Source: Lunularia cruciata (lineage: Eukaryota > Streptophyta > Marchantiopsida > Lunulariales > Lunulariaceae). Taken from it: a DNA stretch of 64,000 nt. Positions 49,205-61,434 of this stretch are shown here, piece by piece. The notes below the pieces were generated by a model. It did not search any database, was not told the DNA's origin, and saw nothing but the letters and a program-made list of their open reading frames with translations. The stretch is taken from NCBI GenBank assembly GCA_948567375.1, contig OX419756.1:29216333-29280332 (forward strand), written 5' to 3'. The first letter of the stretch is position 1, and each line of letters starts with the position of its first letter. The position numbers and the translations under genes were made by a program.

Positions 49205-52200
49205 TGTGCAAATAGTGTAATCGTTGGAATCCGCAGGCAGCTTTCGTCTACCAAGCGTATCAGGACCGTATCACATCAGGGAATGCTTGGTTTTTACGTG
49301 AACATATTTGCAATGCTTTAACACGCCACTCGCATGTAAGAACATCAATGAACTTGAACGCTACTGAAAGATTCCTGTACCGTATGGATATTGGCGATCT
49401 ACCACAACACGTATCGGTGCGGATATTTGAAATATGGTTCGGAATAATGCTCAGTCACGTAATTTCCATGAGCCAGTTATGAACAAATAGTGCAGTATGT
49501 TCGAAGCATACAGAAGATTATCAGCAATCTTCAATTTAATGGAAGCTCACTTCGTACGAAACCTCATGAACCTCATGACCTTCTTCAACACATGTAAGAA
49601 TACTCGTTGTGGCTTACTATCACATGCTCAAACCTCTTGAAGAATAGTCTCTTTACCTTTCTCGACTTCATGTTGCGATTTCCACGTTGATGTAGTTTAA
49701 ACTCCAAATTTATTAGAGAAGGTGTATTAAAGATTGACTCGCTGGTCTTCTACCAAAAGCGATATGAGCGTGTGATTGCTTATTTAGTTGCTGGGAGAGG
49801 AAAAATGTGAAGCCCTCCACTTCACAAGAGGGTTTTAGATAGATGTTTGGAGACAAAATCATACTGATTTTGATCTTTATAACACACATAAATAGCTTGG
49901 AATAAATTTCCATGAATACTAAAATGAATGGTTAAAGTTTGCTTCCTTTAAAATATCTCATTCGTAACTTCTTCCGAACAGGAATGAAAAGTTGTCTACT
50001 TCAAACTGAATTGAATGGATATGATTCATGGTAGAAAATCATTGCGCTGAAGTCTTTAACCGCATGTCTAGTATGGATCTATATATAGATCAAATTTGTC
50101 GTATGCCATCTTCAAGACCCTTTCACATCTGTACGGTGGCCACCTTTCTCAGCCCTACTGCACCGTCCAGTGTCGACGAGGACATCCAACTCTCCGTCAG
50201 ATTCAGTCTGTCCCTCCCTTGACGAAGGTTCTGACATACTACCGAGCTTGCCGGCGGCTGCGTGGATCCAAAATCCCACCGAGTTGCTACCAACTCGGTT
50301 ACGGTGGCTCCTTCAGTTAGGAACCCGACGAAGTTCCAAAGTTACAGTAGGCTTACTGGGTTCGAGTGATCGCGCCATTAAGTTAGCCACGTGTGCAGTT
50401 ATATAGGACCGTTACAGTTAACTCCACGACGACGGACTCATGCGAGGGAGTTATGCAGTCGCTTTCTTCCTCAATTCATCGCCATTTCACTCTACCTCGC
50501 GTGCTCCGCGAGAAAAGAAAAAAACAAAGAATCTCGGGTGGCAGTTTGAATTCACTTCGACGCGAGGGAAGAAGTCCTTCAAACTATCATTACGTTTTAT
50601 CTTAATGCTGTGCCGCAAGCAAGGATTTCAAAGGTATGGACTCAATGAAATGACGTGTGGAGTGATAAGAGCTCTTTGGGTACACAAATTTCACAACTTG
50701 CTGGGTTAGAAGCTTCGGAAGAAAAGAAATGAATGATCTTCTTCACGAGTAAAGTGTCGACCTCATGTCCTCGTGCTCGCGCACTTCATAATTCTATTGG
50801 TATCATGTTGAGTATCATATTGCCCTTTCTAGGAGGAGAAGGCGACCCCGTGTGACCCTACCTAGGCGGGAGATTAATTCCGCATCGCTTTCCTTCGCTT
50901 CATCTTCCATCAAAAGGACGGAGGCCAAGTTAACTATATTGATGTCGCAGTAAAACAAATGGAAATTGAAATATTGTGGCATAGACAACTCAAAACCGTG
51001 GCCGATGACACAGTTATGCTACAATTGATAATGTGTGTAACAGCACCAATGCTATACGGTTATTACGAAGAAAGTCATACCGTAATGAAGTTCTTGAGAT
51101 ATAAACAGTATATCTACATTTAACGAGAGTTATGAAAGTACTGTACTAGGAGGACAATTGGCTCATGTAAATGGAAGAAAGCCATGACGTTTGTGAACAA
51201 ATAGAGCACTCCTAGAACAATATAAAATCTTCACAAGAAATTTAGAATCCAATGTTCCTAATCTTCACAAGGTCGTTCAATTTTCTAAAGTTATTATTTT
51301 ACAGAATTAAATCCAGATAAATTTAAATAAAGATTAGTTTTAGTAAAGCTGATGCCAAACATATATTTCAGAATTAATTATGCTTCTGGGTTATATTAAT
51401 CATTACCAATGCACATCAATTTTTTCCTCTAGATTATTATAATAATAATTCTGTCCCATTTGAACGTGGAGAAATGCTTTCAGCTTAACATTACTCTCCA
51501 AGAACCTAAAATTTGGAGCAATTTAAATGGAATGCGTTTTACGTTTTATGGAAGATATTAATGGTAGAAAAAAAGGAACATCTAACATCAATTGATCATA
51601 TTATTTGTAATACAATAACATATGATGCAGGGAATAAAGTATTCGTAATACAGCCATAGTTCTCTAAGAACATAGTTTTACAAAAAATTCATCGACTTCT
51701 ACCAAGTATTTATGTTGTTATTTTTATTGCTGAAAGAAAGGCATTTCAATCTTATTCTTAATTCATTTTCTATAAATAAAAGTCCTCGGCATCTTACAGA
51801 TCTTGGAATCTACATAATAGTCTCTGAATAAAATTTCGACCAATCACATCAAGAAATAAAGAGTACAACAGATAACCTTCAAAATAAATAATCATAAGTA
51901 AAAAGCCAAAAAATCTATTCATAAAGATTTATCAAAAGAAAGAGTCACATAAGTATGTTTTGCTATTTTTCTTTTAAACCTTTAATGTAGTTATGTTGAA
52001 ACTTCAGTCTGAATTTTACTTTTAAGCTGAAGCCTTTAGTATCACTGCCTTCCTTTCCTCGTTGCATGTAGAAAATAATTGTAGATAAACCAATTTTCTT
52101 TGAACTTATTCTCTTTCCGCGATTCAAGCATTACTATATATCTGAGAATAACCAGGCATTTTAAAACCTTATTTGAAGCATTACTATGTATTAGGCCACG

Positions 52201-55200
52201 GCTCCTTCAAGGCATGCAAGCGGAAGATAGAAAGACTTCATTTCAACCAGAGCTATCTAAGAGACCAACTTAAAATAAAATAAAGAAAAGCTGAAATGTT
52301 TATCTTGAATTTTTTTGTTTATACTGTTCTCACTTTAGTCTATGATGCTCTCGGCATACGCGCAGTAAACCCTTTCATTTTTTTGTCTTTGTAATCCTAG
52401 AGTCCAATGATTTAGATATATTCTGAAGCAGTAATATTTAGCCAAAAAATTTATGTACTTAAAATGTGGATATTTCACTGAGTATTTTTCCCACTTGTTC
52501 CTACATAATATAAAGACATATAATTATGGGTGACTCAACGGTCACAGTCAAAATAATTTCTATAGTTTTTCCTTTATAGAATTGGAAAAATTTAGATAAA
52601 AAGAGAAATCCAGTCTAGTTATTAGTTTATCAATTAAAATTTGGCGAAAATAGTTAACTAAAATATGAAATGGGAAGGTTTATAACTACTTAGCATAAGT
52701 ATTACATTCTACCAAATCCAGAAATCATGATTCTCATCATAATGGAACTCGATATACATTCTAAATATTTTCAGTCTTTTACAAATATTACAAACAGAAT
52801 AAGAATCTAATTTTTATATATGATTATTTTCATAATTAAAGTAAAATTTATCTTACATTTTTAAGTCTGAAATTTACACTAACTAGATGAAGGAAACCAC
52901 AAAATGAGAAGATAAAAAAACCTACAAGAGGAAAGATTGCAGATAACCCAACGCAAGATAAGACTAACTAAACTTCGAATTCATACTAAAGGGGCTAATG
53001 CTAGACTATATGATAGACATCCTTTAAAAGTATACTCAATAGACATGTAGGGCATGCTTGATATTTTAAACTAACTATACAAGTCAGGATATGTAACAAA
53101 TCTTGATTAAAATGGAAACATGATTGAAAATAATTTTTTTAGAAATCTAGTATTTCGACGAGTGTAAGAAGAAAGAGAGGTGTAGGACGAAAGAAAGGAC
53201 TTCATTATGGAAATCTATCAGTCAACAATAGAGCCGGTAGAGCATATACACTTAAAAAAAGGGTGGTAGTATAGTTTCTTATCGTATGATATAACCTCCT
53301 TTGTAACTATAAAGGGAATTATCTATAATCTGTACCCCTCATTCAATGTGTGAAAATATACTTCACCTTAGTGAAATTATAATAGAAGATCTTCCAAGAT
53401 AAATAATTTTATGCCGAATAAAACTCCTAAGAGGTACTAAATTATTATTCCTTTCAGCAATGCAGTTCTTTCAAAAATAAAAGTTTTCTTTGGTTTCTAA
53501 TAAAATGATTTCCTTTTAACATCAGGAAGTTGATGTCAAAGGAAGGATTCTTTATTCATGACCTTATGAGAAAACAGTAATCAGACTTCAAATTAAATAC
53601 ACCACCGTGTGTGAAATGCTCCTTCACAAGTGAAGATGAACTCATTGTGAACCGAATCTCCCTTCATTTTCAAATACAGTACTGTACATACATCGCTCAA
53701 CAAATTTGGTAAGAGACGTTCCTGTGGGGCACACCAGAAGTATAGTGTGTGTGCTGCCCGTGATCCACATCTAACTTGCGTCTTCAAGACCTTCGAGAAC
53801 CGCATTATCAACTACTATTGTCTTTTGCCTTTGCTAGGGAAATTTGCAGGTCACCTGTTTCCTCTAGACCGAAAGGAAGTCGGCAGTCACTGTATTGAAT
53901 AGTGTATTGTACAGGTATGAAGAATGATAATTAGATTCGTCACTGTTAATAATACAAATTCGCTACTGACAGACAGGACTGTAGTGGCGAGAAACGGCGA
54001 CTGTCCACTAACAAAGAAAATTCTGACTAGAGGATACGGCCCAGAGAAACTATATCCGCTGTTCAATACAGATATACAGCTGTATATTGATGTAGATACT
54101 CTGTACAAGATACAAGACTGCTGCTACCAGTACTTTATAGTTCTAGTAGCCTGGAGCGGGCGTACAAGGAAAAGTTTTACTCTCTCGAACCTCAGAATCC
54201 TCTCCCATCGGGGTCGGTTACGGATCTTCTCTTACTCACGTCTATTGCGGTTGGAATGACGCGAGAGTCCGGTTGCCGGTGAAGTTCTACTGGTCAACGT
54301 CGACCTGCTGTCTTGTGAAGATCCCAATCCGACTCGTTAAGAACATTACTTCCCAATTACTTTTGTGGAGGTACAGTAGTTGCTTGACCGCTCCCAGCAG
54401 GTCGGGCGAGCGTGGGTAGCGAGGGAGGAGACGTCCGTAACCACCTTCCGGGTGGAGGTTGAACAAGCGATTAGTTATTCCGGGGGTTCGAGGGAGTAAA
54501 CAGCCGACAAGAAAAATCCAGGGACTACCGTTGAACATCCACGTGCACTGAGGAGCGCGTTCCTCGCCGAGAGCTGCCCCCCAGTAGAGAGCGCTCGGAC
54601 AGGAGAGAGGAGCTGCTTGCTTTCGTTCAGCTGCTTCTGTGCGTGTTCATATTGTCGTTGTGAATGTCGTCGTCAGTAGTCATCATCTCATCCCATCGAT
54701 AGTTAGTTCATTTTCAAGCAGTGTTAGCAATCTGATTTCTGTTCACTCCAGTGGGTCCAGATATCTGAGCAGGGATGAGCTTTTAATCGGTCTAATCAGC
54801 AACTTAATGGACTTTAAACGCATTGCTGTAAATGGATTTAAGGTATAACTTACTCCCAAACTTGGCACTGCAATTTCATTGCACTCGATATGTTCTAGTA
54901 TGACTTAATCGGACCCCGGACATGGTACACCGGTGATATAGTTGACGTGGCGGAGGTATCTTCATGATGTCCTTGCGAATCCTCTCCCTGCTTTAAAGTG
55001 AGAACGCGAAGATTCTACAAACCCGTAGTGAGGCTCGCTGCAAGAACAGTTAGGGGAACAATACAGGCGTACCGGGTCAACACTTCTGAGGGGTCAGAGG
55101 AAGTGGTTTCCAAAGTACTAATTACGAGGCAGTCTATTCGCAGGCAGGGCCAAGTTTGGGGTCCGGGTAATAAAGTGTTGAATTTAACGTCCACTACTGT

Positions 55201-55244
55201 TTCCACTGAACAATGAATATAGAGCAGTAGTGTCTTCACATCCG

Positions 55245-55267
55245 CTGGCTGGGCTGGGCTGGGCTGG
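55245..55267. repeat. CTGGG pentamer repeat
   Basis: Short tandem GCTGG/GCTGGG run with three GGG tracts and flanking GG, about 1.2 kb upstream of the zinc-finger gene start. Possibly G-quadruplex-prone. Confidence 0.8.
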
Positions 55268-56431
55268 CTTGCCCTTTCTCGTGTACCTGCTTTCTGTTTT
55301 TAGAGGATTGGATGATTAAGAATGACACAACCGTCTCTTTCTCCTCGTCTCTTTCTTCTCCTACCTTCTTTTCCTGGTTGTGGAGTCTCTGGAGTGAAGA
55401 AGGTTACAGATAGTAATGAGCTCCTTTGCTCAGATTCTGGTTGCTGGCTATGTGTGGCCGCAGTCCAGAGTAATGATGTAGTTTTCTTTACGGGGAAGCG
55501 GCCACCGACTCATTGTTTCAAGCCTAAGAAGAGGATCTGTAGGACCCAGACTGCGTTGCCACACATTCTTTCTTCTTCTCTTCTCACTCCCCGCCTCCAC
55601 CCGCCTTCAACGAGTGAGTGCGAATCACTGTGCTCGCTAGATTTTCGCCAGCAGAAGCCTTGTTGCGGCCCAGTGGTCTTCTATTTTTCCCTTCCTTGGG
55701 AGGATCACCCCACAGTGTCTCTCGTAGGTGGGTGCAGTGGGGGACTGAGTGAAGACGAGCTCCTGGAGTCCACTGGGGTCTGTGTAATGAGCTGAAGACC
55801 TTTGGTGTTTGCGCTACCATCATGCTGGGATGATTTATGAGCTAGAGCTGAGAACAGAAGCAAGAGGTGGACTTTTCTATCGTAGGGAGGGGCATAAAGC
55901 CATGACATGCGTTCCAAGACACGGGCTCCCAATACACTGACTCCACATCAGTGCCTTCGAAGAGGATTCGGGCTGGTATCGAACTCGGCGGATACGTCCG
56001 TTTGCTTATGGAACTGTGCATGGTAACATCCGTTCCGTCTGCTCGCTCACTCGGCCTGTGGATATCTGGAGGAGATAAAGCAGCACATAAATTTTGAGCC
56101 CGCAAGCAAGGGGGCGTTTGTTGAATTTTCCGGGTGGTTTATCATGGAATCAGTTAGTTACCACCTTTTAAGGACGAAACAGGCACTCGATTCGCATGAT
56201 GCTCTGTCTTCAAAGCGCTGAGTATGCCTTGGGATGCAGAGAGCCATTCGACATACATTCCAGCTTAGTTTGGTGTGAACCTTCTTGTCATACACCGTCC
56301 TCCGGTTTAAGTGCATGGCTTTAATTCCTCTTCCGGGGATCTAGTTACAAGCTTTTAGGTCGCCGAGGCCATTGAAACGATCGACCTGCCACTCGGAGAA
56401 CTATTAATCCTGGATTTATAAGTTGATTACC

Positions 56432-58555
56432 ATGCCGAGCTCATGGTCTTCCTGGAAGAAAGCTCTCAGTTGCAAGGCCGACAAGGATCAAGTTATTGAA
56501 CCTCACTCAATGATCAAGCCTTCAGGTAAGAGCGCAATTGGAATGAAGACCAAAAAGAATTACAGTGTGAGGAGTTGCTCGAGGTCCATATTGAACCTCA
56601 GAGATGTCATCCACGGAAATACTCGTGTTGTTAACAAACAATCAAGCCCTCGATCGGTTGCTACCAGCGACGATTGTTTGAGGCAGGTATCGCCCGACCT
56701 ATCGTACGGTGATTCGAGGAGCTCGTGCGGAGGAACGCCATCCGAGTTGGGATCAGTTTTTGGGCGCAGTAATTCACGGAGCGGTTCCTTGACCTCGACA
56801 CCTCTCTCTCACGGTAGCTATGTTTTTAAAGGAACACCTCTGAGGAAGCTTTCAGGGTGCTACGACTGTAATATGGCCTACGAGACCTTAGATTCAATGC
56901 AGCTTGTGTACAGGGATAGCTCATTGCACGGGTCATATTGTGGTTCACCGAAAGCTGGATGCCCAAAATGTGGCGAAACCTTCAGTAGAGCAGAGGCTCT
57001 GGAAGCTCATCACATAACTCAGCATGCTGGTACGAAGCCTTCCCCTTGCATACTTACGTGCTAGTATCAACCTGCCGTATTTGTCTTCCGAAGCTGCGAA
57101 CGTCGGGGAAATATTTTTTATTTTCTTGGAATTTAACCTACTGTTCTCGGTTTCCAACGATTTCCCGTTGCTGCACTATTTTCCCTAGCTTGCTGAAGCG
57201 AGTGACGAATATGCAATCTCTTTGCTAAGATGGAAGGGTTTAACACTTGCCTGGATACTTTGTCAGTCTTACAGTGTATATCCATTATGGATTTTCAAGT
57301 TTCATATTCCACAGTTAGACAATCACGCCAATTATGTCAGTTATTCGATGGTTAGTTCCCTAAGAGATTCCATGGGAGTATCTTCGGCTGTCCCTACCCG
57401 AGCTTCCTGTAGTGCTGAGCCACTGAAGCTCTGGCCCGGCATTGTCTTGCCTTTCGTTGCTTTATGAGGTCAGAAATTTCGTTTTCCGAGGGACGTTCAC
57501 GACATTGACGTCATGCCAATTTCCGTGGCCAGCAAAATGTTTCTTCAGCGCAGTTCTGACGGACTTCTCAGACTTGAGAAGTCCGTCACTGTGGGTGCCA
57601 CTGACGCAGTTCTGGAACGATTTGCTCTCTCTTGTGGCAACTCGATGGTTTCATGATGTTCCTTGTCTCTCGGGGAACGTTTGCAATTCAGATAATGAAG
57701 CCGCCCATGCTTTCAGTGCCATTCGGCTTGGCCCACAAATCATCTGTCGATTAAGTGGCTGGCTCTGTCGCGTTACCTCTTCTGCGACGGGTTCTCATAC
57801 GACCAAATACATTTCCCAGGAAGCTTTGGGTTCATATAGCTCTAAAATAAACCTCTCCTAGCCTATGTGAATTTCTTGCTCTCAAATCGACCCACCCATG
57901 TCCTGACATTGCACTGTGGGTTTTTCCAGTGACTGAGCTGAACAAAGGTGACTCGTCTCGCAACGTGGTGGAAATCATTTTCCGCACGAGCTGGCTTAAG
58001 AAGGAGCTACCTTGCGGGAAGATTGAAAGGATTCTTAAGGTTCACAACACCCAGAAAACAGTCTCCAAGTTCGAGGAGTATCGGGATGCGGTGAAAGCTA
58101 GGGCTGCCAAAATGACGAAGAAACATCCCCGTTGCATGGCTGATGGTAACGAACTACTTCGGTTTTATGGAACTTTTCTACAATGCCAATTAGGTGCACA
58201 GGGCGCCTCCAACCTTTGCCTTATGCCGAACTGTCACTGCTGTCAGCTTATCAGATCTGGTTTCCACGTCAAGAAGGAGGCAGGGAAGGGGATCTACACA
58301 ACAGCGACGAGTGGCAAGGCACACGATTCGATAGCTCTTCCAGAGGATGATTTGAAAGGTAAACGAGCGATGTTAGTATGTAGAGTAATCGCTGGGAGGA
58401 CCCATAAGGCAATGGCTAACGAAGACTTATCGTACCTTCCAAGTGGTTACGACTCTATCGCCGGGGAATCAGGTCCTTACGCAAACATCGACGAGCTCCT
58501 TGTATTCAGCAGTAGAGCTGTATTACCTTGTTTTGTAGTTATTTATAAGGTATGA
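56432..58555 (+). CDS. C2H2 zinc finger protein with PARP-like C-terminal domain, 2 exons
   Basis: Exons 56432-57029 and 57930-58555 join in phase 1 to 407 residues. The ATG at 56432 is chosen because the N terminus (MPSSWSSWKKALSCK) fits this plant family; an in-frame TTG nine bases upstream is not a plausible start. Residues 50-65 carry the SCSRSILNLRDVIHG block. A C2H2 finger has C177-P-K-C180 and H193/H194...H198, directly before the splice, where QHA|VTEL is restored. The C-terminal 200 residues hold FRTSWLK, a KVHNTQKTVSKFEEYRD block, KKHPRCMADGNELLRFYG, GIYTTATSGKAHDS and the family end RAVLPCFVVIYKV. In the family this resembles the PARP catalytic fold; enzymatic activity is not established. 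Probably nuclear; the target is unknown. No damage seen. Confidence 0.93.
57030..57929 (+). other. Intron of the zinc-finger gene (900 bp)
   Basis: GTACGA donor and TTTTTCCAG acceptor. It contains a perfect hairpin: TGACGGACTTCTCA (57557-57570), loop GACT, TGAGAAGTCCGTCA (57575-57588). A 139-codon open frame at 57442-57861 has no domain and is probably chance. Confidence 0.9.
57557..57588. repeat. Perfect intronic hairpin, 14-bp arms
   Basis: Arms 57557-57570 and 57575-57588 are fully complementary with a 4-base loop, inside the only intron of the zinc-finger gene. Confidence 0.85.
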
Positions 58556-59385
58556 GGATGAGGAGATGTGTAGTGATGGAAGGTTAGAACCTGGTATTAA
58601 GGCCAGAAAGAATAGATTAGGACGCAAATACTTGGGTCCCACATCCGTTGTTAGTGGGACTATATGGGAGCGGTGCGATGAGGTGGTAGCTCACGGTTCG
58701 TCAATAGCCGATTCCAACTCGGACATTAGCCCACATTGCCTACATCTTCAAAACAGGAGGTCCGGACGAGACCGTACCCACATCGTTATCTAGAGAAGAT
58801 CACTAGTCCTCCTGCACGAGTCGTAACTTATTAGATTAGAGCCCTGTGCGGTTGTCTACATTGCTATCAGATGTCTTCCTCGCTGGGATTACATGAAGGT
58901 AGTCAACATGAGGTAGAAGCACTTGTACTTTATTAGATTCATCAGACAGGTCTGATACATTCACGACCTGGAATAATTTCTTTATGAAAGCTGTGTACTA
59001 TGATCAGATGTGGCTGTGCTTCCATATGGGCAGTGGGCTTTGGGAATATGTGATACTACTGTACTTTATGCGCACAGTCTTATTACCTGCGAAGGTGATG
59101 GTGGATGTGCTCCAAGGTGTTGTCTTCCTTTGAGTTTATTCTGATACTTCTCGCTCACCTACATTGGTTATTAGTAGCCCTGTCTGAAATTCTTCACTCA
59201 GAGAGTCCTTCCATTTATTATATCATATATCCCTATTTAGAGGCCCTTTGAGTTCATATGGATAGAAGCCTGTGGAAATGGATGAGGATCCCCACCAACT
59301 CTGGCGAAATGCCTAATTCTGGTCAACATTCCTCGCCTACCTGAGTTCCATATTCCCTACCCAAGGCACGCCGTAATCCCTCCTT

Positions 59386-59425
59386 AATTCTCTCCGGGAG
59401 CTACTGTCAGCTCCCGGAGAGAATT
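59386..59425. repeat. Perfect GC-rich stem-loop, 17-bp arms
   Basis: AATTCTCTCCGGGAGCT (59386-59402), loop ACTGTC, AGCTCCCGGAGAGAATT (59409-59425). All 17 positions pair. It lies 830 bp beyond the zinc-finger stop codon. No poly-T run follows, so it is not a bacterial-type terminator. Confidence 0.88.
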
Positions 59426-61282
59426 GCAAGCTACTACTTCAGCCAAATTCGCGTAACAAGAAGTCAAAATGCTCCTACAACGTGTTTGTTCTGGTAAGAC
59501 GGACAGACGTAGTAGGCCCTCTCATTCCCCTGGAGTCTTGAGCAGGAGAACCTATCCTCCTTAGGCAGCTATCCTCGATCATTGTACACAGATGGTTTCA
59601 GAATATCTCGTACAAGTTTTGGACACCATCGGGAGGTGCCCTTTGTTATTCTGATTCAGAATTCCCTTTGTACTTCTGCGAAGAAAGCATGCCTTTCTGT
59701 GGGTTGATTATTTTGTCTGAGAACCTGTTGACTCCAGATTGACTGCTGAGAAACTAACCACTCTGACTTCGAACTGACGACTTGAAAGGTAGGTGCTGAT
59801 GAGTGAACAGATTTGAACAAGCGGTTGTCAGTGCCACCTCCACATATCCTTCTCCCAACTCAACAGAATGATGTGTACAATTCACTCTCCGAGCAATGCT
59901 GTCGAAATTACTTTCATAGGCGTTGGCAGTGACATCTTCATTCCCCGCCCTCCTTCCCCCCTTCTTTGAAGAGAAGTATGTACCTTCTGTCTAGACTGAT
60001 GTCAAAATCACATCGTGAAGACACAACTATGAGGTTTCCCTCCCTAGCACTCCCTCGAAATACGGAAAGTCGACAAACCTATCTCAGGGTTTGGTTTCAA
60101 GGCTGATGCACATGTGAACCATCAACCTTTCTCCCTCCAAAGTTTAAAGTGTGAATCCTACCCACTCTCAATGCATCAGGCCAATGGCCGATACACAACT
60201 TTCACCCTCCCTCCTTGCAGATGTAATTTTTCACCCGTTACAACCAACATCCAGGTTCGTTAAAACGATCGAGTTTAGAAAACCAGAGGTTATTCACAGA
60301 ATATTGTTTAAGGGTTCAAACAAAATAAGTTCTGATGCAATTATCAGCAATTCTTCGTCCTTACAAGCACACCAATTTAGCAGCTGCAAATTCAACGCGG
60401 TCTATCGACAAACATGTCACGAGATTTTAAAGTTTGGGGCTAAATCAGCGCTTTAAGTTTGATTGGAATCTTCACGTGTCTCATTTTTACCGTCCATTTT
60501 CTTGAATTCTTACGTTTCCCAAACAGTTGCCTGTCCTTCATCAGGTACAGTATCATCACTTCAGGTAGCTAAGTGGCACAACTCCATAAATATCTGTCCT
60601 CCTGTACAAGAATGCGGAGTAACGGTCACGGAATCCTGGCCGACAGACGGACTTTGCAGGTGACTGCGAGAAAAGTATACTCCATTACCTGATCTATGAG
60701 ATAGTCGTATAAAGGCGAACAAGCTGTCAAAGTGGTAACAGATGGATAGAAAAGAATTAAAGATGTGATACCTTGTGACGCTTGAATCAAACGTGACGAT
60801 GCCTGTAAAGTCTGATAAAAGAAAAGCTGAATGTGTAAGTTGAAATCAAGTATCGTAGGCAGAAATCATTGGCAAATAATTCCTCACTCAGAACTTTTGG
60901 CCAAATAATCTTTTTTCTTTTGAATCCGTTTCAATTCCTCGTTTCTCAATGCTTTCTTTTCTGCCTTGGTCAGCTGGATTCTAGACGGACTACGGTAACC
61001 TCAAGACAATACTACACTATTTCGAGCCTTACAAAACATATCATATTATTACTTTTGAGTTGTAATATCTTTTCCCCAGCGTGATTTGAATAGAAACTCT
61101 GGATAGCAACGCCAAAGTTCCTGTGCTCAAATGTAAACAGAACGCAAGTACGTCACGTACACAATTCCGTTGATATGATATAATAAATAGAGAACCTTGA
61201 TAAAAACTAGAAACTTCGGTGAACTCCAGTTAATACTATTCAGAATCAGCATTCACACTAGTTGTTCAATAATATCAATAGC

Positions 61283-61434
61283 AATAGCAATTAGAAGAAA
61301 GAAGGCGACCGCATAGAAAAAACGAATAGCAATTAGAAGAAAGAAGACGACCGCATAGAAAAAACGAAGGATGGGAAGACCCCATCAGGCCGTACAAGGG
61401 AGAGACAAAAAAGGTAAAATGGGGCTAAGCCCCA
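61283..61434 (+). repeat. Short dispersed repeat, copy G, with 42-bp tandem duplication
   Basis: The full repeat runs about 61343-61434 and ends in GGGGCTAAGCCCCA. Its first 24 bases plus 18 bp of left flank (AATAGCAATTAGAAGAAAG) are tandemly duplicated: 61283-61324 and 61325-61366, differing at one base (AAGGCGACC versus AAGACGACC). Confidence 0.92.

Larger units (their letters stand above)
46600..56431. other. Unassigned stretch upstream of the zinc-finger gene
   Basis: No supported gene. Contains inverted pair 47046/47455, repeat copies F and (doubtful) H. 51200-53600 is very AT-rich with nothing seen. From about 53900 to 56431 GC rises; this part probably includes promoter and 5' UTR of the gene at 56432, with CTGGG repeats at 55245-55267. 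A 157-codon frame at 55322-55795 lacks any domain. Confidence 0.4.

Noticed and set aside
50388..50709. CACGTG G-box and TTATATAGG followed by an 89-codon frame at 50440
   Set aside because: Suggestive spacing but the product has no recognisable feature and no splice or conservation support; not enough for a gene call.
55322..55795. 157-codon open frame upstream of the zinc-finger gene
   Set aside because: No domain, low-complexity Ser/Leu/Pro content and open frames on the opposite strand too; more likely promoter or 5' UTR sequence.
56423..56431. Upstream in-frame TTG as start of the zinc-finger protein
   Set aside because: A non-ATG start in a plant gene needs strong support; the ATG at 56432 gives the family's usual N terminus.
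57442..57861. 139-codon open frame inside the zinc-finger intron
   Set aside because: It lies wholly within the intron defined by in-phase family-matching exons and has no motif.
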